From Sindora glabra (lineage: Eukaryota; Streptophyta; Magnoliopsida; Fabales; Fabaceae), in the NCBI GenBank assembly GCA_020226215.1, contig CM035233.1, forward strand, positions 33,068,027 through 33,132,026: 64,000 nt of DNA, written 5' to 3'. Positions 24,908-37,400 of this stretch are shown one piece after another. The position numbers and the translations under genes were made by a program. Position 1 is the first letter of the stretch, and each line of letters begins with the position of its first letter. Below the pieces are notes generated by a model. It saw only the letters and a program-made list of their open reading frames with translations, was not told where the DNA came from and ran no database searches.

Positions 24908-27697
24908 TGTAATGGCCCTGCCGTTAGTAGGTAATATAGAATCATTATAGTGTAAAATATGGTTAGATAGTTTTGATATGAACTTAGGATTTCCTTAAAT
25001 GGCCTTAAACTATTTCTTTTCTAACTTATTGAAAGAATTTAATTTGATTTATACTTTTATTTAGCTTAATTCCATAAAAAAAAGTTGAGTCTATTAAAAT
25101 TTTAAAAAAAATTTTAAGTTTGGGTACCTCCCTTGGAGGGCTATATGAAATATGCATTATTTAAAAAAAATATTCCAGTAATTGTTCCTCTTGTAATTTT
25201 ACATCAAAGAGTGATTTTTAATAAATTTTTGGAGACTTAAAATGACCATTTTGAGAAAACACATTTTTTAAAATTTTCTAAAATTTTACATTTTAAGCTA
25301 GAACCTAAAATTTAGATTTTTATTCTTTGGAGTTTGAATTTTTTTAATTTTTTTAATCTAAATGGGGGATATTTCCTTATTTACATTTATATCTTAAGTA
25401 AATGAAGAGTAAAATATTAAAAGGGAAATGAGCAATGTAAATAAGTTATTAAACCTGTGACCAAGTGTGTTGAACCTTGAACTTGTGACCCAGTGTGTTG
25501 AAACCCAAACCCACAGACCTAACCCAAACCAGACCTGGAATAGAAACCTATTTTCCCTCTAAAAAAAAATAGATCTAAAAATAGAATAGAACAATACAGC
25601 TAATGTCGAAACCCTATCCTCCTCCTCCTCCTTGTTGTTCTTCTTCTTCCTGTTCCACTTCTAATCACACAAAATAACTACCTTCCTTCATGTTTCTACA
25701 CGTTTTCTTCTATTTTCTCCTTATTTTTCCCTGCTTCTTGTTGTTGTTTCTAATTAGTATGAGTTTTGGGGTTTAGGGTAGTAAGCTCCAAAAATTCTTT
25801 GATTTGCTGAACAAGGTAATTCCTAAGTTTCATTCTCTTAATTAGGAGTTAGATTAGCTTAAATTAGTTAATAGATAGTAAAGATTAGTTTGTTTTTAGA
25901 TTATGCATATAATGTGAAATTTTTAGGGATTTTATAATAGGAAGCTTGATAATGTAATTAGGTGTTGATTTGTATTTGAATTGATTGCTAGTACAAGGTC
26001 AAGAAATACTTCTTAGTGGCATTGGTGGTTCATGAAGTAGGAAGAAATTAACTTAAGCATTTTGGGCATTTTGTGAGTAGATAATGTGTATTTTCACATT
26101 TTTATAGACTTTCCAAACTTCTCTGTACTTTAAAATATTAATTTTATTAATTTATTAATTGTTACTATTTTCTATGGATTTTAATTCTATATATGTGTAG
26201 AGCTCTAGACACTCTTGGGATAAGCACCTTAAAATTTTTATTAAGTTATAGTGATTATGAATGGTACTAAAGTGACTTTATGATCAGGAAATTGATTTAT
26301 GTGATTTATTTGAACTGGTGTATTATTGGTACTTATCTTGTAATGCTTTTTAAAAGGTTGTTGTAGATAAAGTGATAATGTATTGAAGTTTCATGTATGT
26401 TTGTAAAATTGATTTTTGATGAGTTTGAAATGATTTGATATTGGAGATGTTAATTGCCATGGTTGAAAGCCTTGATGAGCAACTCATAGTTTAAAGGAGT
26501 ATGAATTGAGATTGTTTTAAATTGTTGATGTATGAAACTATTTATTTCCAATAATTTTCTCATATAACTGTTACTTATATATATATATATATATATACAT
26601 GGTATTTTTATATTTTATAAACTTATTTTGGGAGAAGACTAGTTAGAAATTATAGCTAACGATAGTGATGACATTAGCCTTGGTGCACCTTAGTTTGAAC
26701 CCTAGTTAGTAGGGGAGTTGCTAACCCCGTGCATCAGCCAACACATGTGGATTGGTTTATGGTAGCCTGATGGGTTGCTTTAGAATTGAGAGCTCTCTTG
26801 ATATTGTTAATTCATGAGTGAAATGCTCATATTTGTTAATCATAACTAGAAATCTCCCACCCTAAAGTATAATTTTGATGGTTTATGTATTTATCATGAA
26901 TACATTGTGTTGAAATTTATACCATGAATATATGTCTATGATAATTTCTTATGATTAAAGAACCTACTCTACTTCTTAGCTTGAAACTTATGTTTTAGTA
27001 TTCTACTTCTAATGAACATTCCAATTGTTATTTTATCAAATATGATTGCATAACTCTTATGATATAGTTTTGGTACTGAAAAGCTATTTAACTATTTCTA
27101 AGGAAAAAATTGTGCCCTGGCTTGTCCCATTTTTATTGGAAATTCATATTTTATCAAATATAATTGCATAACTCTTATGATATAGTCAACCACTCACTAT
27201 TTTTGCTGTAATGTTTTTCAGATAGAGATTTAGCTTCAAGTCCATCATTTACAACTCCTTAGAGAGAGAGGAATATTCTCTTATGGTGAGCCATACTTTG
27301 TTTGTGTGGACTCGATATAGAACTTTTACATATTTTTTAAAGTTGTAAAATTTTTAATACTCTTAGATGTGCTCCATTAAACCCACAAGCAGGGCATGCT
27401 TCTGTTAAATTATATGTATGCATTTTTGTTATAATGAGAAAGGATTGTCTAGTTACCAAATGATATGAATTTTATATTAATATATATGAATTAATAGGTG
27501 AATGTTGAAAATTGAGAAAGTCCGTGTGGGACTATGTGTATGTGAAAAGTTAGTGTTTGTGTAATGGGTATATGCCTACTTAAGTTTGAAATAGGTTACA
27601 AGTTATCTTATAATGTATTAGGTTAGCATGACCTATATGGTTATATTTTTCCCTTAGGTCATGCATCGATTGCAGCCCCTAGTTTTCAGTCTTGACA
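24908..27697 (+). repeat. 3' LTR of element F
   Basis: The LTR is 2,790 bp, from TGTAATGGCCC to CAGTCTTGACA. Differences from the 5' copy are scattered and many are transitions. Near 27130-27190 a short stretch (TTTTATCAAATATRATTGCATAACTC) is duplicated in this copy, and a TA run at 26577-26596 is longer than in the 5' copy. Confidence 0.95.
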
Positions 27698-27702
27698 ATT
27701 GC
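27698..27702. repeat. target-site duplication of element F, right copy
   Basis: ATTGC follows the 3' LTR end, identical to 16966-16970. Confidence 0.92.
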
Positions 27703-27785
27703 CTTTACTTATATATAAGAAAAACTTAATACATTGTATGTAAATTCAATCATCCTATGATTGGCTACTAAAACATCCACGAATA
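27703..27785 (-). mobile_element. solo LTR C, right end
   Basis: The stretch AATACATTGTATGTAAATTC and then ATGATTGGCTACTAAAACAT line up with the last 80 bases of the solo LTR ending at 56784. This completes LTR C after element F. Left and right together are about 1.78 kb, against 1.61 kb for the 55 kb copy. Confidence 0.75.
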
Positions 27786-27962
27786 ACTCATTCATTCCTC
27801 TTGATGGGGTATTTTGAACTACAGTGGTCCTTACTACCTTCTTTCCATTATCAAACCTTATTTGCCTTTTCCCTTTTAGATATCCTTTCTCTTTCTCTTC
27901 TTACCTTAGATCACAGCTCTAACCAAATTCCTTAAGTTAACTATTCAAACTCTTATGCCTTG
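27786..27962 (-). pseudogene. element B gag, middle part
   Basis: The minus strand reads openly as KGYLKGKRQIRFDNGKK and then VVQNTPSRGMNE up to 27786, a basic gag linker that fits before the zinc knuckle at 15094-15053. Upstream there are stops near 27920. At 27962 gag is cut by solo LTR E and resumes at 42543. The assignment rests on position, strand and composition, not on a conserved motif. Confidence 0.55.
27958..27962. repeat. target-site duplication of solo LTR E, left copy
   Basis: CCTTG, repeated exactly at 42538-42542. Confidence 0.9.
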
Positions 27963-28827
27963 TGTCATGACCCATCCTAGCCGTGACTAATGTGAATCCT
28001 ACTACTAGTTTTCACAAGTTTTAACAATTTTTACTCTTTCTATTTTATGAGAGCTTCTAAATTCCGCAAGGACTTAAAAAATTTACTTAAAATTTTTTTG
28101 TAGAAAAATAGATAGAGTCCTTGTTGTTTTTAAACACTTCCCGAAGACTATATGCCTTTAGGTATAACAACAATCAATAACATACACAATACTACACAAT
28201 TCAACACATATCCATAGGTAGATGATTTAACATATCAAATTCTAAAACACAAAATTTCTTTCTTAATTTCTGATCCTTATCTGATTGTCAAAATCTTTTA
28301 CTAAGGCGATCTTGGATCTACACAAATGCAACAAGGCTCAAGCCACTTATCTTTAACCTAAAAACATTAAAGATAAATAAAGTGAGTTACAAAAACTTAG
28401 TGAGCATATGCCTACCACTATTTTGTACATAATCAATTTCATAATTAACATTTGCAAGTTAAACATGCATTAAATCAAAATATTAACAAACTTATATTTC
28501 CTGGATTTCTAAAACATGTGAAACCATGCCTATAATGGGAATTCTCCTACACACAACTTAAACCCTGTTTCTCATGTTACAATTTATAGAAATCTTTACT
28601 AGTTGTTATTACACAACATCAGTATCACATCATATAATGCCCATTCAAAGTAGATATCACATTCATAAATACTCATTAAGGCTTAAATGCAAATAAATCA
28701 TCTAAATCACCCCAACAATAATGCCCAATCATAGATAATTTCTAATCTTACATTATATCACACATACAGTTATAGTGAATATGCAAGTCTCACTTTTGGT
28801 TTTAAGGCCATTTTTATACTTTCTCAA

Positions 28828-28995
28828 TTATTCACTGAGAATTTTCCATCCAGCTTTTAAGTCTATCTTGTATCTTTTATGATTGCTTGTTGGGAATTTC
28901 CTATCTAGCTTTCAGATTGATTTTTATATCCTTCATAACTATTTTACCAAGGATTTACTGTTCGGCTTTCACATCATAGCTCCATTTTCATTTAC
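28828..28995. repeat. three degenerate 55-57 bp tandem units in LTR E
   Basis: Units start near 28828, 28883 and 28940. Each has a core like TTTCCATCCAGCTTTTAAGT, TTTCCTATCTAGCTTTCAGA or TTTACTGTTCGGCTTTCACA. Such short arrays are common in LTRs of this lineage. Confidence 0.6.
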
Positions 28996-30245
28996 AATTT
29001 CCAATGTTAATACTCTAATACAATTTATAATTTCCTATACATAACATACACAAAGGCTCAACTCTCACATCATAATTATTTATATAATTTCAATGTAAAA
29101 TTACTAATTCATTAGTGGCTGATACTGAGCAAACAATAGTTTATGCATGGAAATATAACAATGGTTGTGTACTCTTATACGACCATAACACAGAGATATC
29201 ATTGAACTTAAGCATAATTCATCAATAGATAGAAACACTACTACCATGCTTTTGCTATGCTTTCTAAACTAATATTATTCCTTTAATATGACACATAATT
29301 GAATTTATGCATGAGTATAAATATATATATATCGAAATATAAAATTAGCAATATCAATAAGGGAAAATATAGTTCATACCGTTTAGATCATACTTAATCT
29401 AAATAAAAGTTTAGTGGTAAAATATATACTCACTTGGCAAGGCTAATCCACTCTTGAAAGTTCCAATGCATCACAACCATCTTTTCATGTTTTTCTCCTA
29501 ATATCACCATTTACAAATATAAATTATAATTATATGGCCTTTACTTATGTTCTTATGTCTTTAACCTTCCGTAAAGAACTAGAAAACCATATTTATTAGG
29601 AACTCTCATCTTGATGATATATTTTTATTTTAAATACACTAATATGATATTTTTTATCATAAAATCCTTATCATGTATTTCAAATACTTACACAATAAGT
29701 GTCTTCACAGCGAACTCAATTCATTTAAAAACATTAGAATATAATACACTATATTCACTTTAATTATATTGTCCAAGTAAATCCATATATAAAACTCTTA
29801 TTTTTCTTGAGTTCTTATTATTTTCTTCAAAGCACACACTTATAAATAAATTTTAGATCATTCTTTTTCATTTGAAAATATTAGGATTTAGTATTTTAAA
29901 AGGACTTTACTCATATCTTTTGAACACTTTAAAGCATAAAAATTGTACCTTTCAAAGATTTCATCATTTATCTAAAAACACATAGAAATGGGTTTTTCCA
30001 AAATAGTTCCAAATCATCCAAAATCATTAGGTATAATACCTTAAAAATATCACAAGCATAATACTTTGTCATTCTAAGATAATAAAAGCATTTTCCATGT
30101 GTATTGTTATATGCATCATACTATATATATATTCTAAAGATTTTCCAACACTTAATAATGTAAAGATCAATAATATAAAAAATCCATTCATACTATTCTA
30201 ACATTCTATGACATAAAATTATAGCTTTTCAAAGACATTATCACT

Positions 30246-30248
30246 TAC
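30246..30248. repeat. 3-bp target duplication of the CACTA element, left
   Basis: TAC, matched by TAC at 40840-40842. CACTA elements make 3-bp duplications. Confidence 0.88.
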
Positions 30249-30264
30249 CACTACAAAAAAAAGA
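30249..30264 (+). repeat. CACTA terminal inverted repeat, left
   Basis: CACTACAAAAAAAAGA; 15 of 16 bases match the inverted right end. Confidence 0.93.
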
Positions 30265-30720
30265 CTTTTAGTGACAACAATTGTCGTCGATAAAGAGTCC
30301 AAAGTCATCGATAAAAACATAAGTCATCGCTGAAAATTTCGTTGGAATAGTTTCATGGCTGAAAGAACCAACACTGACGACAAATTTGTCGTTGCTAAAA
30401 GTGCCACCTTCAGCGACGACTATGTCATGGTAGAAAATAATTTTAAAATTTAAAAAAATTTGAATTTTGAATTTTGAATTTTAGCGGCGACATTGTCATC
30501 GGTAAAAGAACCTATAGCAATGACATTGTCATCGTTATAGACATATTTAGCGACGACAGAAATCGTCAATGTAGTTTCAATTTTTACCGACGACAATGTC
30601 ATCACTGTAGGTCTAGTTTTGGCGACGACAACCTTTAGCGACAACAATATCATCGCTAAAAATGCATTTTGTCGTCGGTGATATTTAATCTATAGCGACA
30701 ACAATGTCGCCCCTAATGCC
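30265..30720. repeat. subterminal repeat array, left end of CACTA
   Basis: Many copies of a short palindromic unit of the form GACGACAATGTCGTC with TTTAGC or GCTAAA flanks, in both orientations. The array is GC-richer than its surroundings. In En/Spm elements such repeats bind the element's own DNA-binding protein. Confidence 0.88.
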
Positions 30721-31087
30721 TGTTTTTGAATTTTTTTAAATTTTAAATTGAAATTATCATTATAATGAAATGTATTTCAAATAATATATTATATTTAAAA
30801 ACATAATTTAAAAGATTTTTTATTTTAATTCATTTGGATCATATTTTTATTTTTTATATTTAATTCAATTGAAATTATACAACTATAATACATCAATAAT
30901 ACTAATAATAATGTCTAACAATTTAATCTAACATAAAAAAATGAATACCCATAAAACAGTTGTAAATACAATATTTTTATGAAAAAATTAAATATACACA
31001 ATCCATGTAAATGTCTACATATGAGAAATACAAATATACATATACATGAGATACTACGGAGAAGGGAAGTGGAGATATGCCGATGTA

Positions 31088-31120
31088 TCATCATCGTCAT
31101 CGTCATCGTCATCATCCTAG
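31088..31120. repeat. CATCGT microsatellite coding an Asp run
   Basis: The unit CATCGT is repeated about four times in tandem. On the minus strand it reads as GAT/GAC codons, giving the Asp run at the ORF1 end. Confidence 0.85.
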
Positions 31121-32697
31121 CAACGAGGATGATACAACGATGGTGATGGCTGAGAAGGATCAGATGGCTGAGTGGCAAGTGCCTTCGCAAATCTGCTCGG
31201 CTCAGGCAGTGTAGCAGTAGCAGCAAATGGCGGTGGCAGTAAGACAATACCCTACTATATAAGAATGAAACTCATCTAGGTAAGGTAAGTCTGAATCTGC
31301 TGCTCTATCTGCTCCTAATGCATAATATGCTACTGCTGATGATCCAGTCGCTACTACTGCTCCTGAATCAATCGCTGGCTATGCTAATACTACTCTCAAG
31401 TCTAATGTAGCTCCTGCTGCAACTCAGCAACCTGAGACATGGACTACAAGCTTGCCGTAGCACTAGAAATCCCCACCGACTGATAGGACTGACCAACTAG
31501 CACACGCCCAGTAGCCCTCCTGTGCCCTCGACGAGTGCCAAGCACCTCGTCGGCGACGGTAGCCTTATCAATCTGTACAGGAGTCGCAGGTAAACTAGTG
31601 GATGATACACTAGATTGTGCGTGCTGAGTCACGAGCTCAATCATCCTCGCCTTAAATTACCAAAACTCTAAGTTAGAATAATAATTCTTATCACATATAT
31701 TCCTAAAATTATATTTAAAATGTAAATTTTAACTAACTCACATATTGTCCCTAAGGGATCGAATGCACCCACTCCCCTGACTTATAAGTGTGTTAGTCCC
31801 TAAAATTCTCGGGAATCGACTGCAGCTCACCAGTATCTCTATTCCTCTGTTCATTTTTTGTAAGAGGAAAAAATTGATGAAAATAAATAAATGATGAAAA
31901 TAAATAAATAATGAACAAAAAGCTATCTAGCAAAATATGCATTTAAAAAATAATGCAAAAAGTTAATTTACCTTATCAAATCAATGTGCAATAATAGAGT
32001 TTGAAACAACCTTTTACGCCCTATTATTAGCATTCCTGCTAGACAACTCCGACAAATTAAAAAAAATAGCATTCAATTTTTTTCGTTTATAAATAAGATA
32101 TGCGGAAGAAAAAGGTAATCCTATTGAATGTCATACTTACCTTATAGGCGTCACTGTCAAAAAAGTCGACGCACCTCTGCCATGTCTCAGGTGTAACAGA
32201 TCGAGGCACACAGCATCTAACATGATCCATATCATAATCCTAGTCCCGATCACCCTCATGCTCCAAGAAGTGCTTGTTCAACCTATATTTCCAATCCTTG
32301 TATAGGTCTGCAGCAGATCGTATCAAATCGGAAATGGCTCTATCCCGATCACCCTCGGAGATGCCCTGAAACTCAAAGTGGGACTGCAATAGAAGACATT
32401 TAACAAATTTATGAGTTTTATATTTAGGAATATTAATCTTAGAAGGATTAATTCAGCAAATGGAGGAGATGGATACTTATGCAAACCTCTTGCACAACTC
32501 TATCTCGGATCTCCTGAGATACAGCCTGCCATGACTTATAATAAGGCAGGACGTGAGCTCAAATCATGCTGCCAGTGTCACAAGGGAGATGACTAGCATT
32601 CTCCCCAACCGCATGCCATGTACCAGTCGTATCGAATTGTATTGGCACCGGTCTCCTCCTACCCTGGCCTATCTTCTCATGCAGCTTTAGGGACTTA

Positions 32698-32800
32698 TTC
32701 AGACCCCTCTTTCTCGTAGCTATCACTTCAATAGATAAAAAAAATATCAAATGACTTTAACAAGATATTTAATCAATTTCAACTAAGGACAGATATTTGA
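32698..32800. repeat. direct duplication flanking the LTR in CACTA ORF1, copy 1
   Basis: 103 bp starting TTCAGACCCCTCTTTCTCG and ending GGACAGATATTTGA. It pairs with 34134-34246, which has a 10-bp extra block (GTATGTACAA). It covers the ORF1 intron 1 and the start of exon 2. Confidence 0.85.
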
Positions 32801-32807
32801 TCAATTT

Positions 32808-34133
32808 CATGCAAAAATGTTAAATTGGAATAAGGGTTCGTTTAATACCTTTGTTGATGACTCTAGAACTCGGTCGTTGATTACCTCTTCAGCTTCTTTT
32901 CGGCTGAAGACTCTAAAGTATCCACACGAACCCGTGAATCACTGATGAATGTCCATACAAACACCGGTTGGAATTGATCTCCTTTCACCTCATAGTGCTA
33001 GCTATGCCTCTTCAGGGGTTTTGGTCAAGGAGAGGTGTTAGGGTTTTTCTGTGCCTTTTTGGGGTGCGTGAATAATGATAATAATATTAACTATTATTAC
33101 CCAACAAGCCTATTTAAATAGGGGCATAGAAAAACCTAACCTATTTAGGCTTTATTTCATGTAGAATTATAGGCTTACTATTGGGCCTTATAATTATAAC
33201 ATGAATTCCCAAATATTAGGCCCAAACAATTTGATCCATTAATTCCAAATTCACTAGGCTCTAAGTGTGCGACCCTACAGGCTCTCATTACGTTGGCAAT
33301 GACCATTGATCATATTAATGATCATAAACAATGATCGGTGTCTAGCAACACATCATTGTTACCCAAGTAATGAGAAAGTTGGTGATTTGACTAAACCTTT
33401 ACACGTGATCATCACCTATGTCCTTTTATCCTATACATCTAGATTGAGCACGAGACATGGACCGTGTCATTCCTGTATAGCCTAATCTTAAAGTTTCTTA
33501 ATTCCTAAGTAAGCTGACTGAAACAAATGTAATCGATATCCCATGTCAATTCATCTGAGCATGGCCATGCATTTTCTCAACTTTACTTAATCAAAGGGCC
33601 CACAGATGTTACTCTTGTTATATAGGAGGGACAAATCCCATCTCGATCACACAAACCCCTCCGCATGATATGTGACATATCCAATGTCTACCCTTGCATT
33701 CGCTCAACCATTAGTGACATAGAATAGTATCAAAATATGAAACTCACATGTAGGGAACCTTGGTGATCTCAGGTCAAAGGACCATATTAATAATGATCAC
33801 TAAGAACCACTCATGACACTCATATAACGATCCATGTAGTGTTCTTAATATGGGTCGGTCCAGTATATAAGTTCTTTAACTTGTACTCATGTGTAAACTT
33901 AATATTCCATATAAGTCTTCACACATGCTAGTCTTAACATATCAAAGCAACCTAATCCACAATGATATATGACTAGGGACATTTAAGAATACAATTATTC
34001 TAAGGTTATTATCATAATTGAATATATTACGTAGATAATATATATAAATATAATAATTAAAATTACCATTAAAATAACGTGATTCAAAATTACAATCACC
34101 AATATGATTGGTTTTAGGGCATATACACTAACA
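32808..34133 (-). mobile_element. LTR inserted in CACTA ORF1, truncated at one end
   Basis: It is nearly collinear with the solo LTR at 52068-53449 and of the same family. The right end is complete (GCATATACACTAACA). The left end begins at CATGCAAAAATG, so the last 58 bp of the LTR seen at 52068-52125 are missing. Instead of a 5-bp duplication it is flanked by a direct repeat of about 100 bp. A TATTTAAATA promoter-like box on the minus strand lies at 33111-33120. Confidence 0.88.
33111..33120 (-). promoter_or_regulatory. TATA box-like site in the truncated LTR
   Basis: TATTTAAATA in a GC-containing setting (CCTATTTAAATAGGGG), placed mid-LTR as expected for a minus-strand LTR promoter. The same site is kept in the 52 kb copy. 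Confidence 0.45.
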
Positions 34134-34246
34134 TTCAGACCCCTCTTTCTCGCAGCTGTCACTTCAATAGATAAAAAAAATAGCAAATGACTTTAACAAG
34201 ATATTTAATCAATTTCAAGTATGTACAACTAAGGACAGATACTTGA
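34134..34246. repeat. direct duplication flanking the LTR in CACTA ORF1, copy 2
   Basis: 113 bp, matching 32698-32800 with a few substitutions and one 10-bp block more. It begins directly after the LTR's final CA and ends at the exon 1 / intron 1 border of ORF1. Confidence 0.85.
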
Positions 34247-34490
34247 GGCCTCGAACTGCAATGGAATGTGGGTGGGACACTGCGGTAGGTTACCTCCAGC
34301 ATCACCTCGATGGTGTCGTGCCTCGACATCTGCCATGTCTGAATTAATACATATTATACAAGTCATTAATGGAGAACATACAGTAAAAAAAAATCAAATT
34401 ATCAGGTATAAGGTTTAGGAACCATATAGATTATTTAAACCATCATGCTTACATAATTACGAGTTGTAGTTCAAAAATCTTAATTTATCC

Positions 34491-37400
34491 CTAGTTTGAA
34501 TTAGTGTCAGTGAACCTAATAGACTCATTGTCATTAGTTTCTCCTTCGTTATCCGATTGTAAAGGCCCCTCCTCTATATAATCATCCATCATTTCGTCAG
34601 AGAAACTATCGTCATCATCGATGAAGGCATGTTCTCCATGTTCGCCAGATCCAACATTCTTGGAAGGTGGAATGACTGAGGGTCCACTTTCTTGATTACT
34701 TAGATCTACTAGATAGAAATCTCCAAGATCAACTGTCAGGTTGAAATTAGATGAGTTACTATCTTGCAGAAATAATAAGTCTTGTGCATTGTCTCCATCA
34801 CTAGGTATATTCCATATGTCGTGATGCACCAAGTTATAGATGACCCTCCAATTTGGTCCATTGAGGAGATCTTTAGTGTAAAATACTTGTTTTGCTTAGG
34901 TAGCAAGTATGTAAGGATCATCTTTATACTATTGCCCATTAATGGAGATGCTTGTGATATTCTTGTCACTGTAAAATTTTTTCTTCGTAGGATCAATGTC
35001 ATACCACTTGCATTTAAATAAAGTCACATTGCAATTATTTAAATAAGTTAACTTAACAATTTGCTCCAGTACACCATAGAACATGTTACCATCAGTACCC
35101 AAAATAGAAATGCCACTGTTTTGTGTTTAATGCTTCTCATATTGAGTCTCAACTACAAAGCGAACTCCATTCACAATACACGCAGAGTATATCATGCTAG
35201 TGAAATTGGGACCAGAGGCTGAAGAAAGTAACTCTTCAGTGGCCTCTGGGGAACCATTCCTATGTAAATGGTACATCTACAAAACCGCAATAAATTTGTT
35301 GAATTATATTAAAAGATTTGTAGGAGTAATTGTCAACATTTAAGTTATCGATTTAGTGCATTTGGGAAGAAATAACCCTTACCTTCAAGTAAAACCACGA
35401 GGGGAAGTTGGTTCTCTGCAAAATGTTAATGTTCTTAGCACCACTTTGTTCGAGTTCCAGTCGGTGCTCACTGTAGATCATAAGAATCTTAGTCTATTAT
35501 AATTATTTAGGAGGAAAACACAATTGATCATAGATACTTTCTGGATATTCTTTTCAATCTCAGTACAATTATTCAAGATGTACGACATTACAACATCTCA
35601 ATCCCTCCTATCAAAGTGAGAAATAATCATCTTCCCCATTGGCTGACACTGGGATCGAAACACCGACAATGTCCTTCTTGTTTAACTAGGTGTCACATCT
35701 TGATTTCTATCAGGCCGGTTGAATCTGGTTTCCACTCCTTCCAAGTACATGGAGAAGAATGTTAATGCCTCATCAATAACATACCCTTCTGCAATCGAAC
35801 CCTCCGATCGAGCACAATTTTGGACATAATCCTTCAACTTTTTTATATATCTTGTATGGGTACATCCATTGGAAATGAACGGGTCTACCTTTCAATGCTT
35901 CATCTGGCAAGTGCATCACCAAATGAATCATTATGTTAAAGAATGTCGGAGGGTATATCCTTTCAAGCTTGCATAAAATAATGATAATGTCTTGTTTGGC
36001 TTGCAAAATATCCTTCTTGTTGAAAGTTCTAGCATATATTTGATTGAAGAAGTTGCATAACTCAACAAGTGGGTACGATAATTCCTTTAGCAAAAAGGCT
36101 CGAACTCCTGGCCCTAACAATCTTTGCATAATAACATGACAATCATGTGATTTTAACCCCTTCAATTTCATGTCACGATCAGTAACATTCTTACAGAGAC
36201 TCCCAGTAAACCCATCTGGAAATTTCATATTTTTTAAATATTGACAAAATCATCTTCGTTCTTCTTGGTTAAGCATGTATGCAGCATGGGGCTTGAATAG
36301 TTAACCCCTCTACTCATATAGATGTAAGTTGGGCCTTATCTTCATGTCTGTCAGATCTCATTTTGCATTGTCCGTATCTTTTATTTTGTGTTCAATATCT
36401 AACAATGTACCCAGAACACTATCACATACATTCTTCTCAACATGCATCATGTCAATGTTATGTCTTAAATTCATTGTCGGCCAATACAGGAGATAAAAAA
36501 TGATACTTCTCTTGCTCCAATTAAGTTTATCAGCACCCCTCTTTTGCTTTACACCACTAAATTGAGCATGTTTTCCAAGAAGCCTCCGTGCCACCTTTCC
36601 TAATTGATCCATGATAATGTTATTGGTAAGAGGACGAGAAGGGGCCTTCCTCTTTAACCTCCTATTAAATTCTTTCCTACTCCTCCATGTGTGACTTCTT
36701 GGTAGCTAACGAGAATGACCAACATAAGCTGTTTTTCCCTTGAGATGGATTGATGGAGTATCCAGGTTACATGTAGGACATGCTTTATATCCTTGTCCGC
36801 TCCACTAGAGAGACTACTTTGAGTAGGAAAATCATTCACAGTCCATAGCAAAGCTACTCGCATGTTGAACATACTATTTATGTTCACATCTCGAGTTTCT
36901 ACTCCCTTTTTCCAGAGATGCCTTAACTCTTCTACGACCGGTTGTAAGAATATATTGATATCCTTACCTGGTGCTTGCGGTCCTAGGATTAATAGGGTCA
37001 ATATCAAAAAGGACTGCTTTATGCATATCCATGGCGGCAAGTTATATATGGTCATCACCACTGGCCATATGCTGTACGACAGGCTCTTGTCACCAAAGGG
37101 ATTAAATCCATCGGCATTTAAACCTAACCTAACATTGCGTGGGTCAGTGGAGAAATTAGGATACCTTTTATCAAACTCCTGCTAAGCTTTTCCATTAACT
37201 AGGATGTCGCATCACCCCTTCATCTTTTGACTTACAAGTGTGGTGCCATATCATATTCTTTGAAGTGTGTCTCGACCTATACAATTGCTTTAACTAATGA
37301 GTTAATGGAAAATAGTGAACCACCTTTTAAGGCACCTTTTTTCCTTTTGTATTTTTATCTACCCAACGACTCTCCCCATAGATTGAACAATTATCCTTCG

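Larger units (their letters stand above)
16971..27697 (+). mobile_element. gypsy LTR retrotransposon F (Tekay/Del-like), complete, decayed
   Basis: This 10.7 kb element has everything in place: 5' LTR 16971-19791, primer-binding site 19795-19807, gag from 20020, pol ending at 24855, purine tract 24897-24907, 3' LTR 24908-27697, and a perfect 5-bp ATTGC duplication. It interrupts LTR C, whose tail follows at 27703. Long LTRs (2.8 kb), a gag-pol in one overall frame and a WE-type chromodomain-like end fit the Tekay/Del lineage. Catalytic residues of protease, RT and integrase are all changed and many stops are present, so it cannot move by itself. Confidence 0.97.
31054..34336 (-). pseudogene. 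CACTA ORF1, Transposase_24 (Ptta/En/Spm) type, broken
   Basis: The likely start is ATG at 34336-34334, giving MADVEARHHRGDAGGN in a first exon that ends at 34243 before a GT. The second exon begins after AG near 34154 with TAARKRGLN, which is then cut by an LTR. It is repeated after the LTR from about 32717 and runs on as SLKLHEKIGQGRRRPVPIQF. Further parts are SWQAVSQEIRDRVVQE (32560-32480), TWQRCVDFFDSDAYKV (32190-32135) and LSSRNANNRA (about 32045). The last exon ends in a run of ten Asp and the stop at 31054. This order fits the plant Transposase_24 family. It is disrupted by the LTR and by stops at former Gln/Arg codons. Confidence 0.82.

Noticed and set aside
15265..27790. Target duplication for LTR C
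   Set aside because: CTTAT (15266-15270) and CTCAT (27787-27791) differ by one transition but do not fit the best LTR edges, so I do not claim them.
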